From Stercorarius parasiticus (lineage: Eukaryota > Chordata > Aves > Charadriiformes > Stercorariidae): a stretch of 64,000 bases of DNA. Where the stretch lies: contig VWZL01000260.1 in assembly GCA_013396915.1 (NCBI GenBank), positions 8,690-72,689 of the forward strand. Direction: 5' to 3'. Below are positions 45,426 through 57,333 of the stretch, piece after piece. How positions within the stretch are numbered: position 1 is the first letter of the stretch; each line of letters begins with the position of its first letter. The position numbers were made by a program, and so were the translations under genes. Below the pieces are notes generated by a model. That model was not told the DNA's origin, made no database searches, and worked only from the letters and a program-made list of their open reading frames with translations.

Positions 45426-48400
45426 AGCATTTCGCTGAATGGTTTTGGTAAGTGCGCTACTGACCAGACAGCGCGTTTCCAGATTTAGATTATAAGAGGA
45501 AAACAGCAAGTGGTAGGTTCAAGCGCGGGTCAGTGGATATGTTACACCAGAGCTCCTCCGCTGAGCACGGGAGGACTCGCGCTCCCCCGGGACCAATACT
45601 GTACGCTGCATGCAATGGAGATGGCCCAAGGCATTTGCTTCTATGATTACCGGTACCGTTGGCGCTGGGAAAATGCTGTTATCACATTGTAAACATCATT
45701 TTTAATATCGCGGAATCTTTTTGGTTGGTACTTGGGCTTCAAACGCGAAGGGACGATGTTCATTTTCTCCCGTTCTCTACATGTGTTAAACAGCATTTTA
45801 GCAGGAGGTTGTCAGAAAGGAAAAGAAGGGTACAGAGGTGAGACAATATGCTGGATCTGCTGATGGGCTTGTTTTTAAATCACCACTAGTACCAGTGAGC
45901 AGAGTTTGGAGGAGAAAAGCAAAGAAAAGCTCTAACCCAGACCATGAAAACCAAAGTCGGTGCTGATGGCCACACTACGGATACACATGGAAAAACAAAT
46001 ACTGTAGCGCAATATCATTGGCATTCAGCATGAACAGGCAGCATTTAAATATCTCACCTGTAATAAAACCTGAGTTTACAGACAGCGTAAACCAATTTAC
46101 TGACACGGCTCATATCCACCACCTGAAGGTCGGTGGGAGAGTATCTCCTGATGGTTGGAACAGCAAAGTAGATGCCAATAATGATGTTTAGTAGTTGCAA
46201 ACTGTCTTGGAATGCCTCAAGGTTTTTGGTTTATTTTTAGATTAAATTCTGTTTAGTTAAACTTTAGATTACCTTTTGCAGGGCAATATTGCCTTTAAAG
46301 ACAGACCCAGGGTCGCACGAGCCCCCTCTCTCTGCTCTCCTGGTGTAAATGGGGATTGCTGAAAGCACGGCAGGTACAATATCACCAGAGAAAGCTGCTT
46401 ACCATTTCGTTGCTGCAAGGAACAAAGCACCATTTCTTACTCTTGCCGGGCTGAAATGCTTGTGAAAGCGCAGCCTAGGCCCCAGCCCCGGGTTTGCTGA
46501 GTAAGATCTGGCCCGTGTAGGAGTTAGTCATGAATAACCTGCCCAGAGTTACAGTTCAGGTGGCTCACGGCTCTCCCACATCTTTTAACGCGGTGGTATT
46601 TTTAATGTCGGGGCACGTTGCGTCCCTGGAGGTCACTAATTGTGGCTTTTGAGAAGGTGGTCCCTGTCCCTGGGCAGAATGGGGATGCGAGAGTCACTGC
46701 TGCCCCAGGGATGTGGGGGGTGACGGATGGAGACTGCTCCTGCACTGGTGGTGGTGGTGGGGATCACCTGCCCCCAGCACAATGTGATAACTTGTGCTTT
46801 ATTTGAAATATTTATTTTTGTGACAGGGAGACTCGGAGTGGTTGGCAAGGTGAGATATTAGCAGCTTTACGGATTGAGGCTCTGATGCATCCTCTGGGAA
46901 GGTTGGCTTTGGTGTGGCAGCTAAAACCACAACAAAACACACACAGAGTAGCACTTTTAGGCTGATAAGGCTTATTTTCCAGGATGGTATCTTTTTCCCT
47001 CACAGCAGCCCATATCCCACATTCCCGCCTTAGCCCTTACTCAGACAAACCTACGTACCCTACTCGTATCTGCACCAGAACTGACCAAAACCTTCAGGTC
47101 TTGACCCAGAAGTTATGAAACAGTGCTGAAATGAAGGTTCGCAGAGCTACACTCCTTTCATTTAACCTAGTTTCTGTATGATGCAGGCACATCTGGTTGC
47201 GTGATGGCGCTGTGCACGTAGCGTCGATGCTGTCCATTGAGAAGACATTTGTGTCGTGCCCATCCTTCTTGCAGCACATCCCACTGCACAGGAGCCCTCC
47301 TCTCGTCCTCGCTCCGAGGATGGGGCTGTGCCCAGGTGGGCTAGAAGGTGGAAAAATGTTTAGATATGCCTTTCTGAAGTGAACGGCCTTCTTTTTTTTT
47401 CTGCTTTTACCTGCTGATTTGACTGTTTTGCACAGGCAAAGTGTGCACAGCCCCAGGCTGTGTGCAGGAGAGGATCTGGGATGCTGCGCGCAGATGTAGA
47501 GGAAAACCTCAGCGCGTGTAACCAAACAGCTCCCTACTGACGGCACGGCTTGTATTCCCGAGCAGCGCTAATTATTCGAAGCAAAGCTGGCAAAAATTCA
47601 AACCTTTCCCAGGAGATGCCCTTTCCCTTTTCCTTTTCACATCGTGCTTCTCTGTGTCCGAACCTGCCCTTGGTGGGGCTATCGGGGCTGGAGCTTGCCA
47701 TGGGACACGGCGACCTGCCGGCACACACGGGCTACAGCCATAGGGCACACAGGCAGTTTCGTGCCGTCATCTGTTAATGAAGAATTAAATGAATCAAAAA
47801 AAAAAAAAAAGGCGAGAACAGAGGGTGAGAACCACGGCAATGGTACGTTACCCAACTGTTTTGCTTGCTGTAATTGCTCAGGTTTTAGAGCAAAATAGAA
47901 AGCTGTGCTTAATGAATTGTGCCACCTTAGTGTGTCCTGCAGTTAGCAAAGGGTGACAATAGAACCCTGGGGGGGGGCATAGATGGGCCGTACGGATCCG
48001 CAGAAGGCCACCCAAAGGACAGAAAGCAAAGGGCTGGCGCTACCGGGAGCAGGTGTCCGGTGACTGCAGATGCAGTTGCAATTGCAAGCAGCCTTATTTT
48101 GAATATGAAAACTTCAAGCTGGGAGGCACAAGGGCTGGCGAGGAGAAGGAAGGAAGAGGAGGGAGGCCCGTGCTCGGCGGGCTCAAAGCCGTGGAGCTGA
48201 GTTAGCGTCTCACCGGCCGAGCACAGCGTGGCTATGCCAAGCAGCCAAACAGCCTCCCTGACACCTCCCCTGCTGCAGCGCTTTGGCTCTTGTTTTAAAA
48301 TACTGCTATCGTTGCAAGAGATTAGAAGTATCACGCTTCCAGGAAAGCCCAAGGAAAAGTAGCAGGAAAAAGCCTCCCACCATAAACGAGTGCATTGGAA

Positions 48401-49767
48401 CAAATGCCTCCTGTCCAAAATCAAGAGGCACAGATAGAGCTGGTTGTCCGTATTTCCAAGTATTCTGGTCTTTCTGTGCCCCCTATTTGCTGCTTACGAA
48501 TCGGTGACAATTTTATCCTGCTGTTTGTCGAGAGCGTGTTATTCTGTAAGGTCCTACATCTCAACTTATCATGAGGCAACCCTTATTCTGTAAAAACGCT
48601 TGATAAATTGTATATTTTGGTCTGCTTGATTGTTTTAATTGTTGGATTATTAAATAAGGATTGAATCTAAGACTGACAGAATTCCCAATTCTTTACAGAT
48701 CTCGGTGATAATGGGCTCACGGACAACAGAAAATTGGCTCTAAACACGTGGGAACATAAGCTTCTTTCAATCAGGACTTTGTCTTCTTATGTCTTCGTAA
48801 GTTATTATTCATCTCTGTGTTATTAGAGAATTTGCAGCCTTCCTCACGATATGCAGGACTTATTCATAGAAGTAGATCTGTTGTCTTTAAGAGGGTGACA
48901 TGTCTGAAAGTGGTAAAATCTGTCCAAAAATAAGTACCAATGATCATTACTATTACTGTTAAATATGTGCAAGTAACTTAAATTATGTATTTCTGGCCTC
49001 GTTAAATAAATACTAGAATTATTTCAATTTTACTGAAATACTCAATTACATTAATACATAATAAATGTATGCAATACATAGTAAACCTTTTGTTTTACTG
49101 CTACTCCTTATTACTATGAGTTTTATGTCTGGTTCTGTTATTAGTACGAGGTCTATTTTTGGTGAAAATTCTTCAAATGTCAAAACATGAGTAAAATGCA
49201 GTAAACTGCAAGTAAAACAACCACATTTGAAAGAATGCAAAAAGCGCTTTGGCAAATTGTTATCTTTACAGTGGTATCTTTGCTCTATATATTTACAGAA
49301 ATACACAGAAAGATATTATATATTAATTACACAGGAAAATCTTACTCATCTCTGTACAAAAACAGGATAGAGATTTCACATGTGGCTCAGCTCTAGGACG
49401 ATGTGATATTGGTGTCTGTGCTTGTTTTCGAGATGCAATTTACCTAACACTGGAAAAGGGTATGGTTTGGCTGACTAAACTCTGGAGTGATGCTGAATGA
49501 TAAAAGTGCTGAGGGGAATTTTTGGGGCATCTCAAAGACAACGTCTAAGACTCTGTAGGTGTAAAACCAAAAAGACTTTTTTTTTTTTTCTGGTGGCTGT
49601 ATAAAAAGCTTACTGACATTTTGTGACACAGACTAACCCCCATACCTTTAACCTCCCCTTGCAAAACGTAGCTGCCTTACAAACTGGATGCAAGCTCGCT
49701 CACATAGAGGTGTTATTTTGGCACTTCGGCTTGTCTCGACCCTCTTTAAGAGTTTTGCAGTACCTTT
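45426..49767. other. Non-coding stretch
   Basis: No gene supported. It contains a (GGT)n tract at 46746-46762, a poly-A run at 47797-47812 with no recognisable retrocopy before it, and a moderately CpG-rich part at 47960-48250. A 165-codon minus frame at 47927-48424 has no domain. From about 48.5 to 49.4 kb the sequence is strongly AT-rich. Confidence 0.5.
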
Positions 49768-50024
49768 AGCAGGGTAGGTTTAGATTAGACATTAGGAAGA
49801 AGTTCTTTACAATGAGGGTAGTGAGACACTGGAACGGGTTGCCCAGAGAGGTGGTGGAGGCCCCATCCCTGGAGACATTCAAGGCAGGCTTGATGAGGCT
49901 CTGAGCAATCTGTTCTAGTTGAAGATGTCTCTGCTTAATGCAGGGGGGTTGGACTAGATGACCTTTAAAGGTCCCTTCCAACCCAACACATTCTATGATT
50001 CTATGATTCTGTGATTCTATGATT
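49768..50024 (+). mobile_element. CR1 LINE, 3' end
   Basis: It starts at 'gcagggtaggtttagattag' (the G-R-F-R-L-D part of ORF2) and includes 'tgagacactggaacgggttg', the end of ORF2 and 'ggggttggactagatgacc'. It finishes with 'aggtcccttccaaccc' and four 'attctatg/attctgtg' octamers. A one-base deletion near 49890 (aaggcaggcttgatgagg) shifts the frame. Confidence 0.92.
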
Positions 50025-53000
50025 TAGTGTCTCCAACTGGAGCAGATTGTAGCGCACATAGGCATGACCAGTGAGAAGGGCAAGCAGACAAACCCAGCAG
50101 CTCGTCTGTGATATGCACCGCTGGTTATCTGCAAAACGCTCGGTATCGCAGATGTCTGAGGGCTGAGGAAAACCCTGCACTACTTTCACATGCTGGGGAG
50201 ACAGAGCTCTGCTGACGCCACCCTGCCAGGGGGTCTGCCCCGGGTGAGGGACGTCTCCTTGGCTGCTGGAACCTGCTGAGCCAGGCGGCTTCTGGGGAAA
50301 GACCTGCTGAAGAAGGGCTGCCTGAGCTAAGAAAGCCCCCGTGCTCATAGGCATGGTGTGGAAATAAAAATCACTGGGCTGGTGGGGATGCTTGTGAGAG
50401 CAGTGCACTGCAGGACAGATTTGCGTCAGGAGAAGCACGTTTTGCTTAATGGTGATGGATGGGTCTAGATGGTGATAGGTGGTCTTCTCCAGCATTTGCT
50501 CCTCCACATGGGCCCCTCTCCGCAGTGAAGCTGGGGTGTGGTGATATATCTGTTGTTAATGCAGAGGTCTGAGCTAGCTCTCAGACCTGGGATTCCCAGA
50601 AGCCCCCCACCCTGTCTCATCTGTGTGCTGGAGGTCTCCATGACAGCCAGGGTGAGCCTGGACTTCCTTCTGGGCTGCCCAGGTGCAGAGAGTGGTGGCC
50701 TTTGCAGGGTCCTGCACCGTGGGGAGGCTCTGGGCAGGATTCAGCCCAGACAACTCATGGACTAGTTGGTGCAGAGAAGGACATGTACATAGGGGTAGAA
50801 CTGGATCTTCAAGGGGCTATTGAAGTTATTCTTCACAAGGACCTTTTGGTTTTGGCTTGAGAGGGAGCTTGACATGAGCAGGGCTTGCTGCTCTTACCTC
50901 CCCAAAGTCACACAAGTGGAAATGCCCACTTTGATCTAAGTTGCCACTCACTATGGATGTGCAGATAGATGGTGACCATAGGTCTTTGTGGAGGTAAACG
51001 TACCCCTAGATCTGCTCTTTGTCTTGCAGTGTAGTCCCAGATCTTTGGACATCAACCCCTTCCCATCTCTACCTACCACTGTTTCAGGGCCTTGCTTCAT
51101 GTGCAATGGGGAAATCCAAGTATCCGTTGGGTTAAGGAGCACAAAGGAATCGTGTTTTCTGTGATGCAAGGTGTGGGCTTCCTGCCCTCTGATGCTGGAC
51201 CTTCATTTCGGGCCACCAGAGCAAAGATGTGATTGCTGCTGATCATCATGGAGTCCTGGGTCTCTGCTGATGACTTTCCCAAAAAAGCTTTGCTGCTTTT
51301 TCTTGTAGTCCTAGTCCCTGACTATGCATCAATCCCAGCTGTGAATATTTTTTGAAAAATGTCTTGGCTCCAGCACAGTAAATAAAAGCTTGAAAAGTCA
51401 GCAGTTGTCTTTCCATATCCCAGGTTCGTAGAAAGCACCTCAGGAACCAAAAAAGAGCACAATTATAGTTGAATCTTGGGATTTCTTTCACAAGAGGACT
51501 TCAGGAGTCCAACAAACACCAACCTGGATGCAGTGGGCTTAGTGGGCTTTCTCCTTTACATTAAAATCTCATTGAACTGGGAAGGTTGCCTGCCAGGTGT
51601 GGGTGGCAAAGCTCTCAAATATTGATTTTCTGTCGGTCTTGAAAGAAAAAAACACGTCTTTCATGTCGCCAGGCACTGTATCAGAGCTCGCAGTGGCTTG
51701 CAGGGTATTTCTGCGCATGGTGGCAGTGAAGACAATAGAACATCCTGTGAAATAACAGCCTTAGCAAAACACCACAAGAGAAAATTGTGAAAAACACACT
51801 TCTCTGTTCCTTTTTTTACACAGACTTTTGGTTAGAAACACAGACATACTGGATCTGAAATCGCTTTCTCTTGTGATTTGGCTTCTTTTTAAGCCTCAAA
51901 CCATTTAAAGCTCCACTCCCCTCCCTCAAACCCTGTTGAAGCTTGATGTGGGAGAACGTAGGCTTTTTTTCTACTGCTTTCAGTCACTGTCTGACATATT
52001 CTGAATGCGCCTTGATGTGTCCACTGCTTTTAATATTGCTGGCTAAGACAAAGCACTCAATTTGTTCCCTCCTACTGACACACATAATTTGTATTTCCGT
52101 AGAGAAATATTGCTGTATTTTGCAGGGAGATTACATGGGAGAGCAATGTAGCAACATCCATAAAGTCATTGCTTGGTGCTGACTTAGTCAATCACTTTTC
52201 CTATGACATTACATACTTAAGTACTGGGGCATCTTGCATGCTAAGTATTACATTAGGAGACCTTGACACTTGCAAGCAGAATGCTTGTTCTTGCAATTGC
52301 TGCTTTGAAGTTGATGGAAACTTTATTTATTCTCTTAAATTTATTAGTGCCTGTCTTCAGTGCTCTTTGGGACATTTCACTGTTGGAAGCGTAACCTCAG
52401 GAATGGGACTTGGTATTGAGGTGCGGCAGCCTGCAGTAATGAAATGGCATTTTTTTCCTTTTTTTTTTTGTTTTGTGAGAGGCATCGTGCCTACACCAGG
52501 CTGGGAAAGGCCTTTCCACCAACATACACCTCCTCTGTGTTTTCAGGCACATGCAACATCCTTTGCTACTCCCTGGCCTAGGTCCATGTCCAGCCTTGCT
52601 GTATTTAAAGTTTATTGCATCTCCCTCAAAGCTGGCTGAACTCTGTTGGTGGGTGAAATGCTTCCTTTAATGTTTATTAAGTTTATGGCTGCAGCAACAT
52701 AATTTTAATATCTTTTGGGATGGGTGATGCTCTATGAAGAACATGATCTGCCAGCAGTTCAGGGGAGGTATTGACCAGCTACATTGTTCACTAATGCAGA
52801 CCTTTGCTGGGGTATCAATATGAAAACAGGAAACGATGTGGGAAACGTTAATAAAACTTGACAACAACAGCTCAAAAGGTGTTTGATCCACCGTTTAAGT
52901 GTACATAACTATTACAGGATGAGGAAACAGGAAATACGCTGGGGGGGGAGGAGATGAGAACAGAGAACTGTAAAAAGAATAAAAAGACTGATCTTGAAAA

Positions 53001-53635
53001 ATTCCAAGTCACCCTTTCCAAGTCAGCTGGCATGCACGAGGCGTTCATCACAGCACACAGCTCCTCACTTAGGTGTTACGCATGTAAAACCCAAGGAGCC
53101 GGAATTGAGATCCTTCAGCAATAAATTCCATCATGGCACGGAATGTGAGACCAAGTTAATGCCAAAAAAAAAACCCCATAAAAGTTATTTCCAAGCAAGG
53201 GTTGTAAAATTTTCAATAATAAATCAACTTTCTGTCGTTCCTGTTGCTTCAGAATCTGCGTTTGCCCACAGCCTTGAATAAATGAAATACCATAGTGCAG
53301 TGCTACTTCTGTTCAGAAGGAGTATTACCATTTCATGATCACTTTTTTCTCTCCTCAGATCCCCCGCACACCACCGCACGTTCTTCCAGAAGCAACTGAG
53401 TCAGATAAATAAAGCACACCCTCTTTTTCCTGCTGCGTTTTATTGCAGTGGGTTCTCTGCCTTCTCCTCGTTGAGGTTCGCATGATGAGTTCCCTAGTAA
53501 CCCACTCTAAAGTGTTACTGAATCAAGTCTAGGAAAAGTGTTAATTTGAAAGAACTGTTCGGGGGAAAAAAACCCCATATTGATTTGGATGTAAGAAAAG
53601 CAAATGCTTCCTTTATGTCACCTTTCACTAACAGC
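50025..53635. other. Non-coding stretch
   Basis: No gene supported. The 168-codon minus frame at 50001-50507 overlaps the CR1 tail and has no recognisable domain. 'gagcttgacatgagcagggc' at 50867 resembles a few codons of CR1 ORF2, but the similarity does not extend. Confidence 0.5.
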
Positions 53636-53792
53636 ATTCAAAGCATTTTAAACACTTGAAGTCATGATTCGCAGTTTATAGGCAAAGAAACTGGGCTCCG
53701 GAGTTGAAGACATTTGATAATTAGTAAATTAATTGTGGAGTTTGGGTCTGCTGATTTTTAGCCTCTGGCCCATCTCCATTAGATGATACCGT
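53636..53792 (+). mobile_element. MIR-like SINE relic
   Basis: The order of blocks fits the MIR/L2-type 3' region: 'attcgcagtttataggcaaa' and 'gaaactgggctccggagttg' (ancestral 'cccattttacagatgaggaaactgag'), 'aattgtggagtttgggtctg' (the 'ggcagagctgggattcgaac' position) and 'cccatctccattagatgata' (ancestral 'ctaaccactagacca'). It is more diverged than the copy at 25.2 kb. Confidence 0.6.
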
Positions 53793-56513
53793 TTCCTGTG
53801 AAAAATACACTGAAAGGAACCATTTTCTAATGTGCAGGACACCCATTATCTTCCTTAAAATATCCCTTGGACCTTTGAAAACAGGGAGCAGTAGTTACAG
53901 GTTGCACACTACCTTCTAGCCATCAGCCTGCACGAACCTATGGGTCTTTGTGTCTTCAAGAGAGGGGGCAGAAAGGAGATGTCCTTGTGTCGGGAAGGCA
54001 AGGAAAGAAGGACTGCCCTGGGGGCCAAGAACAAGAGTTTCCAAGCAGTGGAAGCAAAGGAGATTGCTAAGTGTCTTATGGTGCTTGGGACTTTGCATAG
54101 GATTCATCTGCCCAATGTTGATGTTTGTCTCACTGCCAAAAGTCACATCTTAGACAAGTCAGATACCTCAACTCATAGTGATATATCAGTTTCTGGGCAC
54201 CCACCGCAAAGGGCAGAAACCTCAGATTTCAGGGTTCAGCTTCTAAATTTCAAAGGGCAGACTCTTATGCTTTGTCTCTCCCCTTGAGGAGAAGCCTCTT
54301 CAGAGAGGCCGAAGATGGAGGTGTGAGGGGTCTTCCCTGCAGGCAGAGCTGCCCTGTGACACAACAGCCTATTCCTCACTGTTCTTGATTTAAAATAATG
54401 CTTTGCCTTCTGCTAGTTTGGCAGACACAGTGGAGCTCTGGCAGGAGCCGGTGGCCTTTGAGCTCTAACGTGGGCTGCACTTTCTTCAAGAAGGTAGGGA
54501 GGTAGATATGGTGTCACTACTTGGCAACACAGACAAGACGTGTGACCACCACAGCCTGGACATGCCTGTGTACTTGCTTCCTTCCCTGTGATTTTCATCT
54601 TTTGGCTTTATGGGCAGCGGGTCAGGCCTGGCCCTGCTTAAGCGTCTGACCCATGCACCGCGAGAGCTCTGCTGGGTTGCTTCACAAGAGATGGCCCCTT
54701 TTGCTGGCAGCATGCTGCTTGTTGAGACAGCTATGAACACCTGACATGTAAAGATTTAACGAAGCCAGATATGCAACTGCCCCTGCAAAACTTGCTCAGT
54801 ATCACGATATGCTTGTTTGCTGTTTTTTTGAAACTATTTTAGTGGAGGCTGGGAGAAATGCTGTGCTACAACTCGATAGCTATGTTCAGCTAAGCACATG
54901 CTTGTTCCATTGAGTGTGTGTGTGTATGTGTGTACATACATATGCACGCACACATATGATTGTACCTGTCCTTCATCTGATGTTGAAGTTTTGTCCTGTC
55001 TAAAGTGCATCAGTCTATTGTTTTCGGTCTTTAAAATGCCCCTCCCTTTGGGGCCATGATATCATTGCCTGGCACCCCATGAACTTCCTCCAAAGCGCTT
55101 TCGTGTCCTCCTATGTTAGACAGAATTACCAATTGCCAAGTTTACTCCTAAGCGGAGTGAAATATCACCTGCATGTTGGCCTGTCATGATGGAGACAGCG
55201 TGGTTGGTGATGAGTCCCCTTTTAATCATCTCCCAAAGGCAGGAAAGATAACACACAGTCACCTATTATGAAACAGGCTTTTTATAGAGGATGATTTCTC
55301 CGTGACGCAGTCTTACTGTGTGTGTTAAACTCTTCTTTGGGTGGTGATATTGAAAGGAAAATAATCTCATGGCTGATGTTATGCCTTGGTGCCCTTCTTT
55401 AAGATTGGCTGCAAGCATGAGAGCACTTCCACTAGTCTTTTTTTTTTTGAAAGGCAAAGAACGCAATAGCCAGTTTGACCAGCAAGTCATCTTTTACCTC
55501 CCTGGTCCAGTTCATTGGTCTCCAACTCGCTCCACTGTTCTTAGGCTCTTCTGACCATTTCGTTCACTGTGGACCTGGGCAGGTGGCTGCTGGTGTTTGT
55601 GGTTGTCCTGGGGAAGGCACCGGGAGCTGAGAAATGTGCCTAACACGGTGTGTCCTCATGGGCTCTTAGCAGGAAGACTTGTTGATGTAGGAAAAAAAAA
55701 AGAAAGTGCAGGTGGGTTATGTGCCCATGGTACGGCTGAGGCAGTCACTGGTGCTGTCAGCAGGAGGAAAAGGTTGATATGGAGACGATAACAAGGAGTG
55801 AGGGGTGGAGAGGGATGACACATGCAGGATGCAGGGTGAGGTAATTCTTTCCAGTTGTCCTTGGTCCTCTTTTTTTCTTGGTTCTTTCCCAGCAGCAGTT
55901 TCTTCTTTGGAACAATTTGTCTCCCATTTTCAGGTAGAACACCATGGCAGAGGGCGGCAGTCTAAGGAGCAGTGTGTGCTGCTTTACTTGTGGACAGAGG
56001 GACTGACTACCTTGAGGTAATGATTTAAAAAATAAACAAATCCAAATCCCACCAAAGCAAGCTATGAAAAATGCCTAATTAAATTGGATTTTTCTGAATG
56101 GGAGCAATAATGAATGTTTGGCTAGAGGGACCTTCTATGAACAATTTCCTTTTTCTGTTCATCTATCATTAATAAGTGAGAGTGGATGTAAATGAGCCCA
56201 GCGAGTGCTCGTTGAGGTAAAGGCAGGACATAGATGAGCAACTGGCAGAGACAACACAAAAATCCTGGAGCAGCTGAACAACCTGCAAGGCTTAGCTTGG
56301 AGGGACGTGAACCTGGTTTGTGGAGATGCAGAAGATGTGCACAGCCTATTGCCAGGGTCAGCTCAAGAGGTGGCAGTGGGATATAATTTTCAACACTGTG
56401 CAAGGCCTTACAGGCAGAAAAACCCAACCCCATGACACAACACAAAGTACAACCCCCTGACTGATGGTGAGCTTCAACTTAACAGTCTCCTTTCATGTCA
56501 TAAACCTCATGAA
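53793..56513. other. Non-coding stretch with a (TG)n microsatellite
   Basis: No gene. The TG/TA/CA alternating tract at 54915-54960 is the only clear feature. Confidence 0.5.
54915..54960. repeat. (TG)n/(CA)n compound microsatellite
   Basis: Six TG units pass into tatgtgtgtacatacatatg and then cacgcacacata, so the tract is alternating purine-pyrimidine throughout. Confidence 0.85.
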
Positions 56514-56845
56514 TCACAGAATCACAGAATGGTAGGGGTTGGAAGGGACCTCTGGAAATCACCTAGTCCAACCCCCCTGCCAGAGCAGGGTCACCTAGAA
56601 CAGGTTGCACAGGAACGCGTCCAGGCGGGTTTTGGATGTCTCCAGAGACAGAGACTCCACCACCTCTCTGGGCAGCCTGTTCCAGTGCTCTGCCACCCTC
56701 AAAGTAAAGAAGTTCCTTCTCATGTTTAAGTGGAACTTCCTATGCTCAAGTTTGTGCCTGTTACCTCTTGTCCTGTTACTGGGCATCACTGAAAAGAGCC
56801 TGGCCCCATCCTCCTGACACCCACCCTTTAAGTGTTTATAAGAAT
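56514..56845 (-). mobile_element. CR1 LINE, 3' end, minus strand (inverted partner of 57068-57333)
   Basis: On the plus strand it starts with two 'atcacaga' complement octamers, then 'ggttggaagggacctctgg', 'tccaacccccctgccagag', and the complement of the ORF2 end with 'gggcagcctgttccagtgct'. It extends leftwards in the element to about 56845 (complement of the 'tgatgcccagtaacagg' region). The tail-proximal ~205 bases are about 98% identical to the plus-strand copy 0.3 kb away, while the next 40 bases are only about two-thirds identical. Confidence 0.93.
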
Positions 56846-57067
56846 TTATTATATGGCAATGAACCCTTGGCTGTGCTGGCCTGGTGCAAACCAGCAGAGC
56901 TAATGCATGGCTCTAGTGAGGTGACACAGGCAGGAGAGACCGCGGTATTAGGGCAATCCATCCCTGCGTTGCTTGCTAGTGTTCAAACACAGAATGCAAA
57001 AGACGGACAAGGTGCAGGATAAGCCTAAGAAAAATCCAATTTAGGTGTGACATTCCTCATGTGAGAG
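56846..57067. other. Spacer between the two inverted CR1 copies
   Basis: No family or coding signal recognised. If the two arms paired in a transcript, this would form most of the loop. Confidence 0.5.
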
Positions 57068-57333
57068 AATAGTGACTGATGGCAATGGCCACAAACTGGA
57101 ACACAGGAAATTCTGTCTGAACGTAAGGAAAAACTTCTTTACTTTGAGGCTGGCAGAGCAATGGAACAGGCTGCCCAGAGAGGTGGTGGAGTCTCTGTCT
57201 CTGGAGACATCCAAAACCCGCCTGGACGCGTTCCTGTGCAACCTGTTCTAGGTGACCCTGCTCTGGCAGGGGGGTTGGACTAGGTGATCTCCAGAGGTCC
57301 CTTCCAACCCCTTCCATTCTGTGATTCTGTGAT
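57068..57333 (+). mobile_element. CR1 LINE, 3' end, plus strand
   Basis: It starts near 'gaatagtgactgatggcaat', continues with 'ggccacaaactggaacacag', 'gcaatggaacaggctgccca', the end of ORF2 and 'ctaggtgaccctgctctggc'. It ends with 'ggtcccttccaaccc' and two 'attctgtg' octamers. Same subfamily as the copies at 6.65 and 56.5 kb. Confidence 0.93.

Noticed and set aside
44829..45451. Overlapping open frames of 92-152 codons on both strands
   Set aside because: GC-rich composition makes stops rare; amino-acid content is Pro/Arg/Gly-biased and differs by frame, with no domain.
47797..47812. Poly-A run as the tail of a processed pseudogene
   Set aside because: The preceding 300 bases do not resemble a known transcript, and no target-site duplication is apparent.
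47927..48424. 165-codon minus-strand open frame
   Set aside because: No domain or homology recognised, and no exon-like boundaries.
50001..50507. 168-codon minus-strand open frame
   Set aside because: Its last codons lie in the CR1 octamer tail and the rest has no recognisable domain, so it is a chance frame.
50867..50900. Possible CR1 ORF2 fragment ('gagcttgacatgagcagg')
   Set aside because: Similarity covers under 20 bases and does not extend in either direction.
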